NCBI GenBank assembly: GCA_032871835.1
Contig: CM065299.1
Coordinates: forward strand, 24,569,074 to 24,633,073
Direction: 5' to 3'
Source: Dipteronia dyeriana
Taxonomy: Eukaryota > Streptophyta > Magnoliopsida > Sapindales > Sapindaceae
DNA length: 64,000 nt
The notes under the pieces were generated by a model. The model worked only from the letters and a program-made list of their open reading frames with translations, was not told the DNA's origin and did no database searches. Made by a program: the position numbers and the translations under genes. This document shows, in pieces, positions 35,516-46,006 of the stretch. Positions within the stretch are counted from its first letter, which is position 1; each line of letters begins with the position of its first letter.

Positions 35516-36530
35516 GAAACTGTGTCGTCAATTGTTGTACAAAACTTTGATAAACGGGTTGAATGGTAGGAACACCCACATGACCAGGTTGTACACTAAC
35601 TTTTTCAACAACACTAACATACACCTTCAGAACATGTCCACCATCGCACAACAACATTTCAACATCGCTATCATCTTTAATTTTCGGTCAGGCTGGCCTA
35701 AGCCTAACCCCGGTATCAACCAAAGTTCTTAACTCAATATTAAACCTTGATAAGTCAACATTCGCAACACCTTGTACAACCCTGGACAACTCACTGTACG
35801 TCAAATTCCTACAAACTTTAACAAACTCTGTTTCACCACCCTCGTAAAAGTTTCCCACCCATTTTCCACCATAAGTGATTACAAATTTCGTTGAGTCTAT
35901 TCCTGCATTCCAACAAATCAAAATCTCACATTTAGAATACAATTTATTAAACAAGTCACAAATTATACAAGGTGCAACCTATTATATACAGCATGACAAC
36001 CCAATTAAACACGCAAGGGTAAACCAGTTTAAACACACCAGGTCATACCGATTGAAACACACCAGACCATACCACATTAAGCAAACCATGATAAACCAAT
36101 TAAACACACCATGGAACACCACGACAAACCAATTAAACAACATTGGAAATACAATGGAACACCACATCCATCAAACCATGAAAAATAAATTAAACACACA
36201 AGGGAAAACCAACTAAACATACTACGGCAATAAATTAAACACATCAGGGATAATAAATTAAACACACCAGGGCATAACAATTAAACACACTATATAAACA
36301 ACATTACAAATACAATGAAACACCACATTCAACAAACCATGAAAAACAAATTAAACACACCATGGATAATAAATTAAATACACCAAGCGGTTTTAATTAA
36401 ACACACCACGGTTTAACAATAAAACACACCAAAGTTAACTATCTCCTTCAACCTTTATTCATTATAATCTGCATATGAAACAAAAAAAATAGGGTTTCTA
36501 ATACATACCTCTAGAAGAAGGGCCTTCATA
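35516..36530 (-). pseudogene. MURA transposase N-terminal part, truncated
   Basis: On the - strand a short first exon near 36527-36510 reads MNPDYEGPSSRG and ends at a GTATGT donor. An intron filled with a minisatellite follows. The second exon starts after a TGCAG acceptor near 35907 and reads GIDSTKFVITYGGKWVG, GGETEFVKVCRNLTYSEL, VDLSRFNIELRTL, a TGA near 35686, then DSDVEMLLCDGGHVLKVYV and [15 protein letters not shown], where gypsy sequence starts. This matches the N-terminal region typical of MuDR transposases in layout. The DDE core is missing. Confidence 0.72.
35999..36435 (-). repeat. Minisatellite block 3, inverted (in MURA intron)
   Basis: Repeats of AATTAAACACACCATGG and close variants, the reverse complement of the GGTGTGTTTAATT core of blocks 1 and 2. 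Units are about 22-35 bp and less regular. The block lies in the predicted first intron of the transposase gene, so it reads GGTGTGTTTAATT in the sense of that gene. Confidence 0.85.
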
Positions 36531-36814
36531 ATCTGGATTCATTATAACAACCTCACCCAAAATCAGTGAAATACAAAACACAATCCCTAAATTTCGAACC
36601 AAATCTATATGAACCAAATCTATACAAAACCCAATGGCTTTGAAGACAATGACAACACTTTCAACAACAATGGAGGAAACTGAAGAGAGAGGAAACAAAA
36701 TTTTAGAAAAAAATTACTATGGTGTGACAGAGCAGCTGCGGAAATTGAAGAGAGAAAAAATTTCAGACTAAAAAAATGGACATTTGTATATGTATGACAG
36801 TAGAAGACAGAAGA

Positions 36815-36995
36815 GAGAGCAGTGGGCGTGAGATGTAGAAGGCGTCACATGTAGAAGAAGAGAGAGCAGTAGGTCGTGACATGTAGAAAAGAAAGAAGAG
36901 ACAGTAGAAGAGAGAGCAGTGGGCGTGAGATGTAGAAGAAGAGAGAGCAGCAGGGCGTGAGATGTAGAAGAAGAGAGAGCAATAGGGTGTGTAGA
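36815..36995 (-). repeat. Leader tandem repeat of the MULE right end
   Basis: About four imperfect copies of a 35-50-bp unit containing GTGAGATGTAGAAGAAGAG and AGAGCAGTGGGC. In the sense of the transposase gene it is a CT-rich leader, comparable in position with the CT-rich leader-like stretches of the other inverted-repeat elements here. Confidence 0.75.
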
Positions 36996-37168
36996 AGAGA
37001 GAGAAGATAAAAGAAAATATATATAAATAAGTAATTAAACAATTATTGAATAAATGAGGGGTATTTCAGTCTTCACAACCAAATAATGGGTAAAAACAAT
37101 AAATTTATTATTGTTAGGTAAAAACAATCAAACACTTTAATTTTTTACTACAAAGAGGTATTTCCTCT

Positions 37169-37959
37169 ATTATTATTATTATTATTATTGTTATTCTTTT
37201 CTAAGAAGAGGTTTTATAGTATTTCATAAGTTGGTGTCCGGAAAGACAAAAAAAAAATGGAAACGGAAAGCCTAACAAAACTGGATACGAAACTAAAACG
37301 TATCAGTGACAAGTGACAATTCATTTAAGTTACAAATCATTACAAAATCATTTATAATGATTCATTTTCGTTTTAACTTTGAATTATTATGAGAATGCAT
37401 TTTATATGCTTACATCCTAATAATAAATTAATTGACATATAATAAGTTTATTAATTTTAATGTATTACATTTTAATTTGTTGTTTTTCAAATGATACATA
37501 TGGGTAAGTCACTATCAATCGATCATGCATTGTAGACCAAATTGGTTATCACCAAATTTGTTGATCAGGAAATATTTTCTAATCTTAGAACGAATATCTT
37601 ATAGATAATATATGTATTGGGTTCAAAAATTAAATGACACTTTTTGGAAGTGATATTTCAATACTGTTACTATTTTAATAACTTATGTTTAAAATATACT
37701 TATTATGGTGAACGGATAAAAATACCCCCAATAATTGTTCCACATCATATTTCTTTCATTCATTTTACAGTGACAGAGTTGTGAAGTAGAAAGAGAAAGT
37801 CCCGATGAAACCTAGGTAATCACAGAAACGGCGATGGAGTGGCGCTACGTAGATGCATTCGGGGGTCGAACTCCTCGTCAAGCTCGCAGTGGTCAAGCTG
37901 TCTGGTCAGCACACGGAGGAGCAGGGGGCAGCGCCCCCAGAGCTTTTTTTTTTTGTCAG
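37169..37959. other. Gene-free stretch right of the MULE
   Basis: An ATT microsatellite remnant (37169-37189), then AT-rich sequence. 37655-37775 resembles 21826-21940. 37830-37950 is unusually GC-rich and includes the hairpin-forming GGGGGCAGCGCCCCC. The small frame from 37834 shows no recognisable family. Confidence 0.5.
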
Positions 37960-38300
37960 TACTTAAAAGGCTCGAAATGTAATTACAAAAGTCTCGGTGC
38001 CTTTAGTAAAAGTCTCGAAGCCTTTAGTAAAAAGCTCGGAGCCTTTATTAAAAAACTCGGAGCCATTACAAAAAAGAAAAGTTATGAGCTATTACAAAAA
38101 AGTTGAGACCATTACAAAAAAGAAAAGCTTGGAGCCATTACAAAAAATATCGGAGCCTTTACAAATAAGCTCGAAGACTTTACACAAAGTCTCGAATAAT
38201 TTACACAAATGTTCAGACGCTATAAATAAAGTCTCGGACAACCTTAAAAAAGGCTCGGATAGAGCTTATAAAAGCTCGGAGATTCAAACTTCAAAGGTTC
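37960..38300 (+). repeat. Minisatellite of CTCGGAGCC-TTA-AAAA units
   Basis: About 15 imperfect units of 19-26 bp on the pattern AAAGTCTCGGAGCCTTTA(C)AAAAA. Copies begin AAAAGGCTCGAAATG (about 37966) and run to AAAAGCTCGGAGATTC (about 38270). It directly follows the GC-rich stretch and is followed by an AT-rich region. Confidence 0.85.
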
Positions 38301-39404
38301 AAACTTCACAATACCAACTTCATGTTCACACAAAAATTCGGACAACAGATCATAAGGAATAAATAAATTGTTACAAGACTCGGAATACTTTATTGTGCTG
38401 AAACACGTCGACTTTTAGACAATTTGTAGATCAATTTTCAGATAAATTTATTGGAGAGAGAGAGAGATATGTTACTGCTTTCAGTGGTCAAAGTATGATT
38501 GAAGTACAAAGAAAAATAAAAATTGATTATTTAAGGGCAATTTGGATAGTTCATCATAATATTTGTCTTTTAAATTTAATTTATTAAAGTAGTGACATCA
38601 GTACAACGCACCCAAAAAAAAAAAAATATTTCTCACAATTTCCACTATATGTATGAGGTGTTTAAAAATGATGAATCACACTGCTAATTGCTATTATTCT
38701 TGAGAAGTTATTAATTTTCAACTAACTTTAATGAATTTTACGGGTCTAAATCATTTCGTTGCTATCTGTGGTAAATATATTTACTTTTTGAATCTCAATA
38801 TGTTATTAAATTAACGGGACGTCGGAGTCTACCATGTAAATCTGACAATAATTGTATCATACTTTACTATACCTGCACATCATTCAGGTTGCAACCTAGT
38901 TTTAGATGATATTTATCTGCCATTATCATCCCTCAGCAACTCAAGGAACCAACTAGAAGATCATTTATTTGCAACCAAGTCATGCACAGCCTCAAAAATC
39001 AATAAAAGCATATACACATATTATAAAGCATAAATGATTGGGTGTTTCAGGATTGATCGTAATCAATGGACCTTTGAATTCGAAATTTACACAACAAATC
39101 TAACTATTTTAGGTGATAAAAGTTTACTCCAAAACCAAAAGACCACCGCATAATATGACTAGGTAATTAATGTTTTTTTGTTTAATCCGATAATATTTTA
39201 AGTTCAAGTCATAATTGCTATATAAAAAAAATATTTACTTCAAAAACGTTTTGTAATAATTTTTTACATAAGATTTCTTAATTTTATTTATCTGAAAATA
39301 GTTAAAAACGTTTTTGAGATAGGAAAACTCTTATCAAAATATTTTATTTTCAAAAAACTCTTAATAAATTCTTTTGTTAAATGATTTTTTTTATTAGAAA
39401 ACAC
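38301..39404. other. Gene-free AT-rich stretch
   Basis: No open frame, RNA gene or repeat boundary that I can support. A GAGAGAGAGAGA tract lies near 38455-38467. Confidence 0.45.
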
Positions 39405-39405
39405 T

Positions 39406-40746
39406 TAGGGGGTGTATTGAATTAGGACTCTTGAGGACATTTAAAGACTTTATAAATTCGGTTGTATTCAATTTGGACATTTAAAGACTTTAAAATATTC
39501 TATATTAATCCAGTGGTATTCAATTCGGATTTCTATGGACTTTTAAAAAGTCTTTCTAAATCCAGGTGTATTGAATTGAGACATTAAAAATGTCTACAAA
39601 AATGTATTCAATTGGGACAAGATTTTAAAAGATTTTCTTAAATCATGTATTTTGGTGGACTTGATGGTGAGAAGTATGAATATCAAAAGCCATAACATGT
39701 TCATTCTTCTCCCCAAGGATTTTGGTGGACTTCAGTTTTCGGAATATACAAAACCTTTCTGGAACCCTTCTATTTTGACAAATGACCATAATTGGTAAAT
39801 TTATTTGGATGAGTTTTTCTATCTATAAAATTATGAATTTTTTTATTAATATTATGTCTAATGTTAATCTGTAAAATTTCGTAATTTATAAATAAGTATA
39901 AAAATTATTATAAATTTTGGAGTGGACAAAAGTCAATATTGATTTCTACTGGACAGATTTGAGAAATAAGAAAAAAAAATTCATATACAAATGATCATGG
40001 ATTAAATTGATAATTTTACTGTAGCATATCTTATATGTCTAGATTATCCATATCAAATTTTGTAAGATTTGAAGTTGTGGGGAATTAATTAAAAATCATG
40101 GATCAAATGGTGGTCATTTGTGACAATGTTTGGTTTAGGGTTATGCTTTTTTTTCAATATTTTATATGTAGCTTTGCTTGGTTATTCAATTAGTTGATTA
40201 TTGTTTGTTTATATGATATACAAATGTTTTATTATTGTTTGCTTAGTTATTCAATTAATTCATTATTGTTTGTTTATATTCTTTCATCGTTATATTATTT
40301 AATGTTCTTTATACTTTAGTGTGAATGAAAGATTTACTTCTTTTTGGGTTTATATATCTATTTATAGAATGAGAAATTTACTTTATTTTAATTCATATTT
40401 TTTTTTAGTTTATATTTCAGTTTATTTTAAGTAGTTCAGTGATAATAACTATTAGGTGATTGGTTAATTTTCTTACGTGTTTATTATAAATTGTCTTTGA
40501 ATGTTTCAATCAATCCATCTATAATAGAAGTCTGAGATAACAAATCCATGAAAGTCTGAGATAGATGTCTAAATAAATCCATAAAAGTCTGACATATATG
40601 TCTATACAAATCCATAAAACTCAGAGATAAATGTCTAAACAAATCAATGAAAATCCATATGGATTTATAAAAGTCCATAGAAATCCATAAAAATTTATCA
40701 TTAAATAAATGTCTTTAAATGTCATCCTAATTGAATACATCCCCTA
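39406..40746. mobile_element. 1.34-kb inverted-repeat element (GGGGTGTATTGAATT)
   Basis: The body at 39408-40744 starts GGGGGTGTATTGAATTAGGA and ends TCCTAATTGAATACATCCCC, a near-perfect inverted repeat that continues more loosely for about 80 bp. It is flanked by TA on both sides (TTA at left, TAA at right), compatible with a PIF/Harbinger-like or Tc1-like family. Short subrepeats flank each end: ATTCAATTxGGACATTTAAAGAC on the left, and AAATCCATAAAAGTCTGA with ATGTCTA on the right. No transposase frame is visible. Confidence 0.78.
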
Positions 40747-41640
40747 AAAGGATTATAGCCTTCTACAAATAATTTTGTTTTTCAAGGAATAATCCTTTTG
40801 AGTGTTTTAGGATAAAAAAAAAAGGTTTTTTATTTATATACTTTTATATATTTCATGTTTCTCCATTAACCGCTAATTTAACAAGCCTAGTAAGCAATGC
40901 TTTAACCATTATTATTAGGAAAAAAAAATTTGATAAAGTAAAATCACAGTTTAATATAGGCATATAGTTTAGTAGTAAAATAGCGTACATTTAGTTAATA
41001 ATATTTCATATTTGAATTATACCACTCGATGGATTTGAATTTTCAATTGATTTGATTTTTTTTTTCAGTCTTTATAAAATATATGATTAGTTGTTGATAA
41101 AATAATTGTAAAAATCAATCATATTTTAACCATATATTCATTATAATATTTATATATCACGAGATTATATAAGATTTAACTTAACATCTGAAATGAAAAA
41201 AAGGAAGAACAAATCACTTATTTTCAAAATATGAAAACGTTACAAAAGTGAAAAACGTGCCTTTCAAGCACGAGGCCTGGTGGTGTAGACCATGACACGG
41301 TTTGGAGAGCAAGTCTCACTCACTCTCCCCGTTGAGAAAAGTTCACGTAAGGTGAGTAGGTCCTACCAATCAAGTTATGTAATTATTATTAGATATATAA
41401 AAACAGAATTTAAAATATTAAATTTATATAAAATTAAAAAAATTGATTGGACGGTATCAATCAACACACACGAGATTTTATCCTAACTGTTTACGTAGCA
41501 AAATCCAACTTGTACACTTCAGTCAACCTTTTAGTGTTTCTTTAGTCTTCATTCGTTATTGTCTTTATGTCAATTAATTATTCAATTCCACCGTCGATTT
41601 TTTTTTTTTTTTTTATAATGCTTAAAAGCAGACTTGTCAG
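40747..41640. other. Gene-free AT-rich stretch
   Basis: No supported feature. The less AT-rich CACGAGGCCTGGTGGTG stretch near 41270-41360 was examined for a tRNA and does not fold as one by eye. Confidence 0.45.
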
Positions 41641-41847
41641 CATTTTATAATAGTTTACTCTTACTCATCCGGGTGAGTTTTACCTCCTCTTATATGGATG
41701 ACATGTATTTATAAAAGGGATAAATTTATTTAAATAATATTATATTTTAAAATAAATTTATTATTCCTTAAATATATGTCATCCATACGAGAAAAATAAT
41801 ACTCACTCCTATCAAGAGATGAATAAAAATAAACTCATTTTATAATA
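41641..41847. mobile_element. Foldback MITE with direct repeat CATTTTATAATA
   Basis: The 183-bp body (41653-41835) is almost entirely a hairpin. The left arm (GTTTACTCTTACTCATCC ... ATATGGATGACATGTATTTA) pairs with the right arm (TATATGTCATCCATACGAG ... GATGAATAAAAATAAACT). The identical 12-bp CATTTTATAATA stands at 41641-41652 and 41836-41847. A direct repeat of 9-12 bp suggests a Mutator-type MITE. Confidence 0.78.
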
Positions 41848-43139
41848 TTATTTCAATAACATGATCTAATTAATTCGTAATACGTCTTTTTTTTTCCTTT
41901 TATCTATTTCAAACCATTAAACCTTCCTTTCTACCCTTCAAAGTTCAAACATAGAATTTAAATAGTTAAATAAATATTCAAACTCACATATATATTTTAC
42001 GATCCAATTGGATCATATTATTTATCATATTTTTAATTGGATCATATTATTTATCATATTTTTAAATAACGGTTGTTCTGTATTTGAACATGAATAACAG
42101 TAGACATTAAACATTTTTATCATATTTTATATTCAACTTGATGTGATAATTGATATAATATTTCTTTATCGGTTTCTACACGTTTACACTAAATTAATTG
42201 AATTAAAAATAATAATAATTTATATTCTTTAAATCTAATATTTTACTGTATATATATATAATAATATAATGATACGACAGTGGATAAAGAAATACCTTAT
42301 TAACTGTTAAATCAAATTGAATATAAATTATGAATAAAAATATAAATATCTACCGTTATCCTTCTGATTTTATCCATCTTTGGGTATAGAATCTAAAAAA
42401 GTCAAAGCAAGTGATCCCATTCAATTTGTAATTTAATGGTTAGTCAATTTTAGGATCCCACTTTAATTTATTACAATTATTTTAATGCTTACTTTACACG
42501 CTCCTCGTATATTTTTTTTTGCACTAGCCAAAGCAACCTAAACGAAGACCAGACAAAGGCTAAAGACAACTATAATATGTTTATATGTTTTTGCACTCAG
42601 ATAGTGTTGTTGCACCTTGTCAAACATACTATAATATGTTTATTTTCTCCACTTTTACGTACCATTTTTTCCTTATTTGGTAACACCATTTTAGTTGAAA
42701 ATGAGATCTTTAGGAGATCGTATTTATATTGTTATAAATAGGTATCAAATTAAGTTAATAATACCATTATAATATTATTTTTTTCATGAATTCAATAGTA
42801 TAAAGTGATATTATTCTTTTCTACCATCCTTGTGAGTTCGGACGTTGGAGATGTGTTTTCTAATCTCTACAGAGAAAGATATAACTTTCATCACATTCTT
42901 TCAAGTTAATTCTAATTACAAATAGATCTTATAATTTGGAAAATATACCACAACTATTCCTAAAGGTTTTTGATACATTTTATTAAGTGTTATGCTATAT
43001 TAAATTAAATTTTTGACTGAATTTATTTGGTTTAAAAATTATAATACTTTTCCCAGCTTAATTATGTACATATTTAAAATCATTTAAAATGATTTGCTTA
43101 TGCTTAAAAGAAACAAAACTAGGTGAACAAAATTGTCCT
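41848..43139. other. Gene-free AT-rich stretch
   Basis: No supported gene. ATTGGATCATATTATTTATC occurs twice in tandem near 42006-42060. Confidence 0.45.
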
Positions 43140-44462
43140 TCAGAGTGCGTTTGGTACACGGGACGGGACAACTTTCTCTTGTCTCGCGTTTGACGCGCTA
43201 TTAACATGGGACATGACAGGACAAGGTGGGACAAAAACCACAAAAAGTTGTCCCACCTCAGACCCTCGGCCAGCTTTATCCCATGCATGGGACAAGTCTG
43301 GAAAGACACTTTTACCCTCAAACCTTCCAAAAATTACATACATATATATACACCACCACCTAATTTACAATTTCTCTCTCTCCTTCGTTCGATGGGTATT
43401 TAGGTTTAATTCTTTCTCTCTCTCCTTCGTTCGATCGTTCATCTCTAGAGATCAAACCCATCACCACCAACACCCAAATCAAACCCCAGACTGGAAAAAG
43501 AGAAAGAATCGAACCCAATCGACGTTGGGTTTCGTGGTGGTCGGTGTTTTCTACGACTGGGTTTGCTGGGTTTCACGGTTGCGGTGAGGTTTCTGGGTTT
43601 CGCGGTGGCGATGAGGTTTGTGGGTTTCACGGTGTTTTCTGCGACTGGGTTTGGTGGGTTTTACGGCGGCGACGAGGTTTGTGGGTTTCACGGTGGCGAC
43701 GAGATTTGTGGATTTCACGGTGTTTTATGCGATTGGATTTGCTGGGTTTTGCGACGGCGATGAGGTTTGTGCGTTTCACGGCGGTTGGGTTTGCTTGGTT
43801 TCTCGGCGGCGGCGAGGTTTAGGGTTTGGCTCCACTTCCAATTGGGTTCGCTGTGTTCATAGTTCATTTGGCTACCATCCCCATTACTGGAACTGAAATC
43901 AACCGAGTTCGTCATCTTTAATAACCCAGTTCGTTTGTTTTGAATGAGACAAGCTGATGGACTGATCGTGATGATTATCACGATGAGTTGATGACTTTGT
44001 TATTTTTGTTATTTTTATTGTTGGTTTGTGATCTGGAAAAAAAAATGTGCTCAGTGTGAAGAAAACCAGACTACAATGTTAGTTTGTCATCTGGAAAACA
44101 AATGTGTTTGTTAGTATGGTTCATTGATTTGCAATTAATGATGGTATAAACAAGATCAAGTTGTTGTTTTCTTGTTCTGCTTTTTGTATTATGTGTAGAT
44201 TAGATGAAAAACTTAATAAACTTGATGATGTACTAAGTTCAACGATTGTAGTTCAACTGTTTTTGCTTTCTAGTTTTTTTTTAATCTTTAAAGTCTCTAA
44301 AATTAATAAGGGCATTCTAGTAATTTAAATCTCTTGTCCCATAATATGTCAGTCATACCAAATATATAATAGTACAATTAACAGTTCTGTCCCAAACCTT
44401 CCAAACACGATACAGAACAACTTATCCCGTCATGTCCCGTCCAAATGCCAAACGCACCATCA
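43140..44462. mobile_element. 1.3-kb inverted-repeat element (GTGCGTTTGG ends)
   Basis: The body at 43143-44459 begins GAGTGCGTTTGGTACACGGG and ends with the reverse complement of TGGTGCGTTTGGCATTTGGA; GGGACATGACxGGA is shared further in. The trinucleotide TCA flanks it (43140-43142 and 44460-44462), suggesting a PIF/Harbinger-like family with an atypical target. The interior has a CT-rich leader-like stretch (43370-43440) and a G/T-rich block (43520-43830) in which GGTTTCACGGTGGCGACGAG-like words repeat in several frames. No transposase motif was seen. Confidence 0.72.
43500..43820 (+). repeat. Tandem G/T-rich repeat inside the 43-kb element
   Basis: About eight imperfect units of 30-40 bp on the pattern GTTTGTGGGTTTCACGGTGG then CGACGAG. 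All three + frames stay open and give GFHGGDE-like repeats, which explains the several overlapping frames here; I do not treat them as genes. Confidence 0.75.
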
Positions 44463-45925
44463 ATTTAAAATATTGCAATCAAAGGATATAAATGCAGTAT
44501 GTTCACACTAAATTTTGAATTATTCTTGGGTGGTCGATATCCAAAATATTGACATCATTAATAGAAATGTAACATGTGATAGAACTTGTGAGATAAAATT
44601 AAAACAGTAAAAGAAAAGGAATACGGGTTACAATTCAATTACACAGGTCAGAATTTTGAATACTAACTGATTACATTAAATTTTTATTTGAATATATAAG
44701 TTACAAATAACGTATTGTGATTGGACGAGACATCAAGATTTCAATTGAACGTGAGGCTGAGCAGATGTTAGGTAGGTAGCATACAAGTTATGAATCAAGC
44801 CAAAAGTCGATCTGTTTACTTAAATTAATTTTGAGCAAAAGTTTAAAATACTACTCAAATTAGTGGGAAATTCAAAAATAGTCACTCTAATTATTACTTT
44901 TAGCTAAAAATAATAATTTTTAAATAAAAATACCGTCAAGTTTTAATAACTATAACCATCATCATATTAACTTACAGAGGAAACATCCTATTTAACGTTT
45001 TTAAAAAGGGATTTTTCTAGAATTATTGTTTTGATTGTTTTTGTCGACCTCTTTTTTTTTTAACCGACAAAATTACTTTCTATGTTGTTTCGCTTTTATA
45101 TTTTTAAATGGATTTTTAGATGAAAAAAAAAATAGACCTCCTTTAGTGGATGTTTGTGAAAATAAGAAAATAAAAAAATAAACAAGTTTCAAGTTTTTTT
45201 TTTGTTGAAAAAAAGCATAGCATTTTAATCAAAGAAGAAAAATAAGTTCAGACTAATGTTTAATCCAAAAAAAAAAAAAAAAAAAAACCTTTGGGCCTCA
45301 ACCCTCTACCTCCTATTAATGGAGTTTTTTTTTTCTATTTCTTTGTATCAATTTTATAATTTTTTAAGTTTTGATTTTCATCGTCCATCTTTGAGATGGA
45401 CGGTAGAGATCCAATTTTTTTATGTATTTTTTCTTTTCAATTTTGTTTTAAAAAAAACATATTTCACTAATTGAAAATTAGATTTTATTTATTTGTTCTT
45501 TAAAAAAACATATTTTAGAGGCAAAACATATTTAGAATTTGTTGATATGCGTCAGGTTTTGATTAGATTGCAAATCAGGTTAAATTGTTATTAATGAAAT
45601 TTTCATTTTAATAATCCTATATACAATTGTAATTGTTAGAATATTTTAAGGGCAAATCAGTACTTCAAGTGTAAATGGAAGGTGAGGGTGAAAGTGTCTT
45701 TTGGCCTATTCCATGGGGTTTGACTGATAAACTTCTGGTTAGAGGAGTAAAATTGATATATTTATAAAAATATGGGGACCACAGACTCTAAAATGAAAAG
45801 ATAGTTAAAATTTTAATGTTTCACTAAAATCTAGGTACTAAATTGATAGTCGCCTTTATTATTACTTTTTCTTTGGAAGTACAATTTTTGTCATTATGCA
45901 AATAAATAAATATTAATAATTACAC
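44463..45925. other. Upstream region of the MATE gene
   Basis: AT-rich with long A and T runs (notably an A run near 45268-45288). No gene or clear element was seen. It probably includes the distal promoter of the downstream transporter. Confidence 0.45.
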
Positions 45926-45928
45926 CTC

Positions 45929-45942
45929 CACATAAATAAAAC
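45929..45942 (+). promoter_or_regulatory. TATA-like box of the MATE gene
   Basis: CACATAAATAAAACC lies about 75 bp before the start codon, a plausible TATA position with transcription starting near 45960-45970. Recognised by sequence only. Confidence 0.4.
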
Positions 45943-46006
45943 CCCATTAGTTGTGAAACTCAGAATTCCTCTCTCTCAAACACAGTCTGTCTGTGGAAAA
46001 AAGAGA

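Larger units (their letters stand above)
22993..37168. mobile_element. Kaonashi-type Mutator-like element (ULP protease + MURA), nested
   Basis: The left end (about 22993-23105) and the reverse complement of the right end (about 37050-37168) share two aligned blocks: GGTTTATTGTTTTTATCC with TTTTATTGTTTTTACC on the left, TTGATTGTTTTTACC with TTTATTGTTTTTACCC on the right. The element sits in an ATT microsatellite, so a 9-bp ATTATTATT duplication is compatible but not provable. It carries a ULP1-protease gene on + and a MURA transposase gene on -, the combination known from Kaonashi (KUN) MULEs in plants. A Del/Tekay gypsy element sits inside the transposase gene. Without that insertion the element would be about 8.8 kb. 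Confidence 0.8.

Noticed and set aside
37834..38362. Two + frames with SKSLEAF/KKLGAF-type repeats
   Set aside because: They translate the CTCGGAGCC minisatellite; repeat units are not multiples of three, so no repeated protein is conserved.
41260..41370. Possible tRNA-like segment (GAGGCCTGGTGGTG)
   Set aside because: No cloverleaf, no intact B box (GGTTCRANNCC) and no acceptor stem by eye.
43123..43896. Several overlapping + frames with GFHGGDE-like repeats
   Set aside because: All come from one tandem G/T-rich repeat inside a transposon; frames are mutually exclusive and match no family I know.
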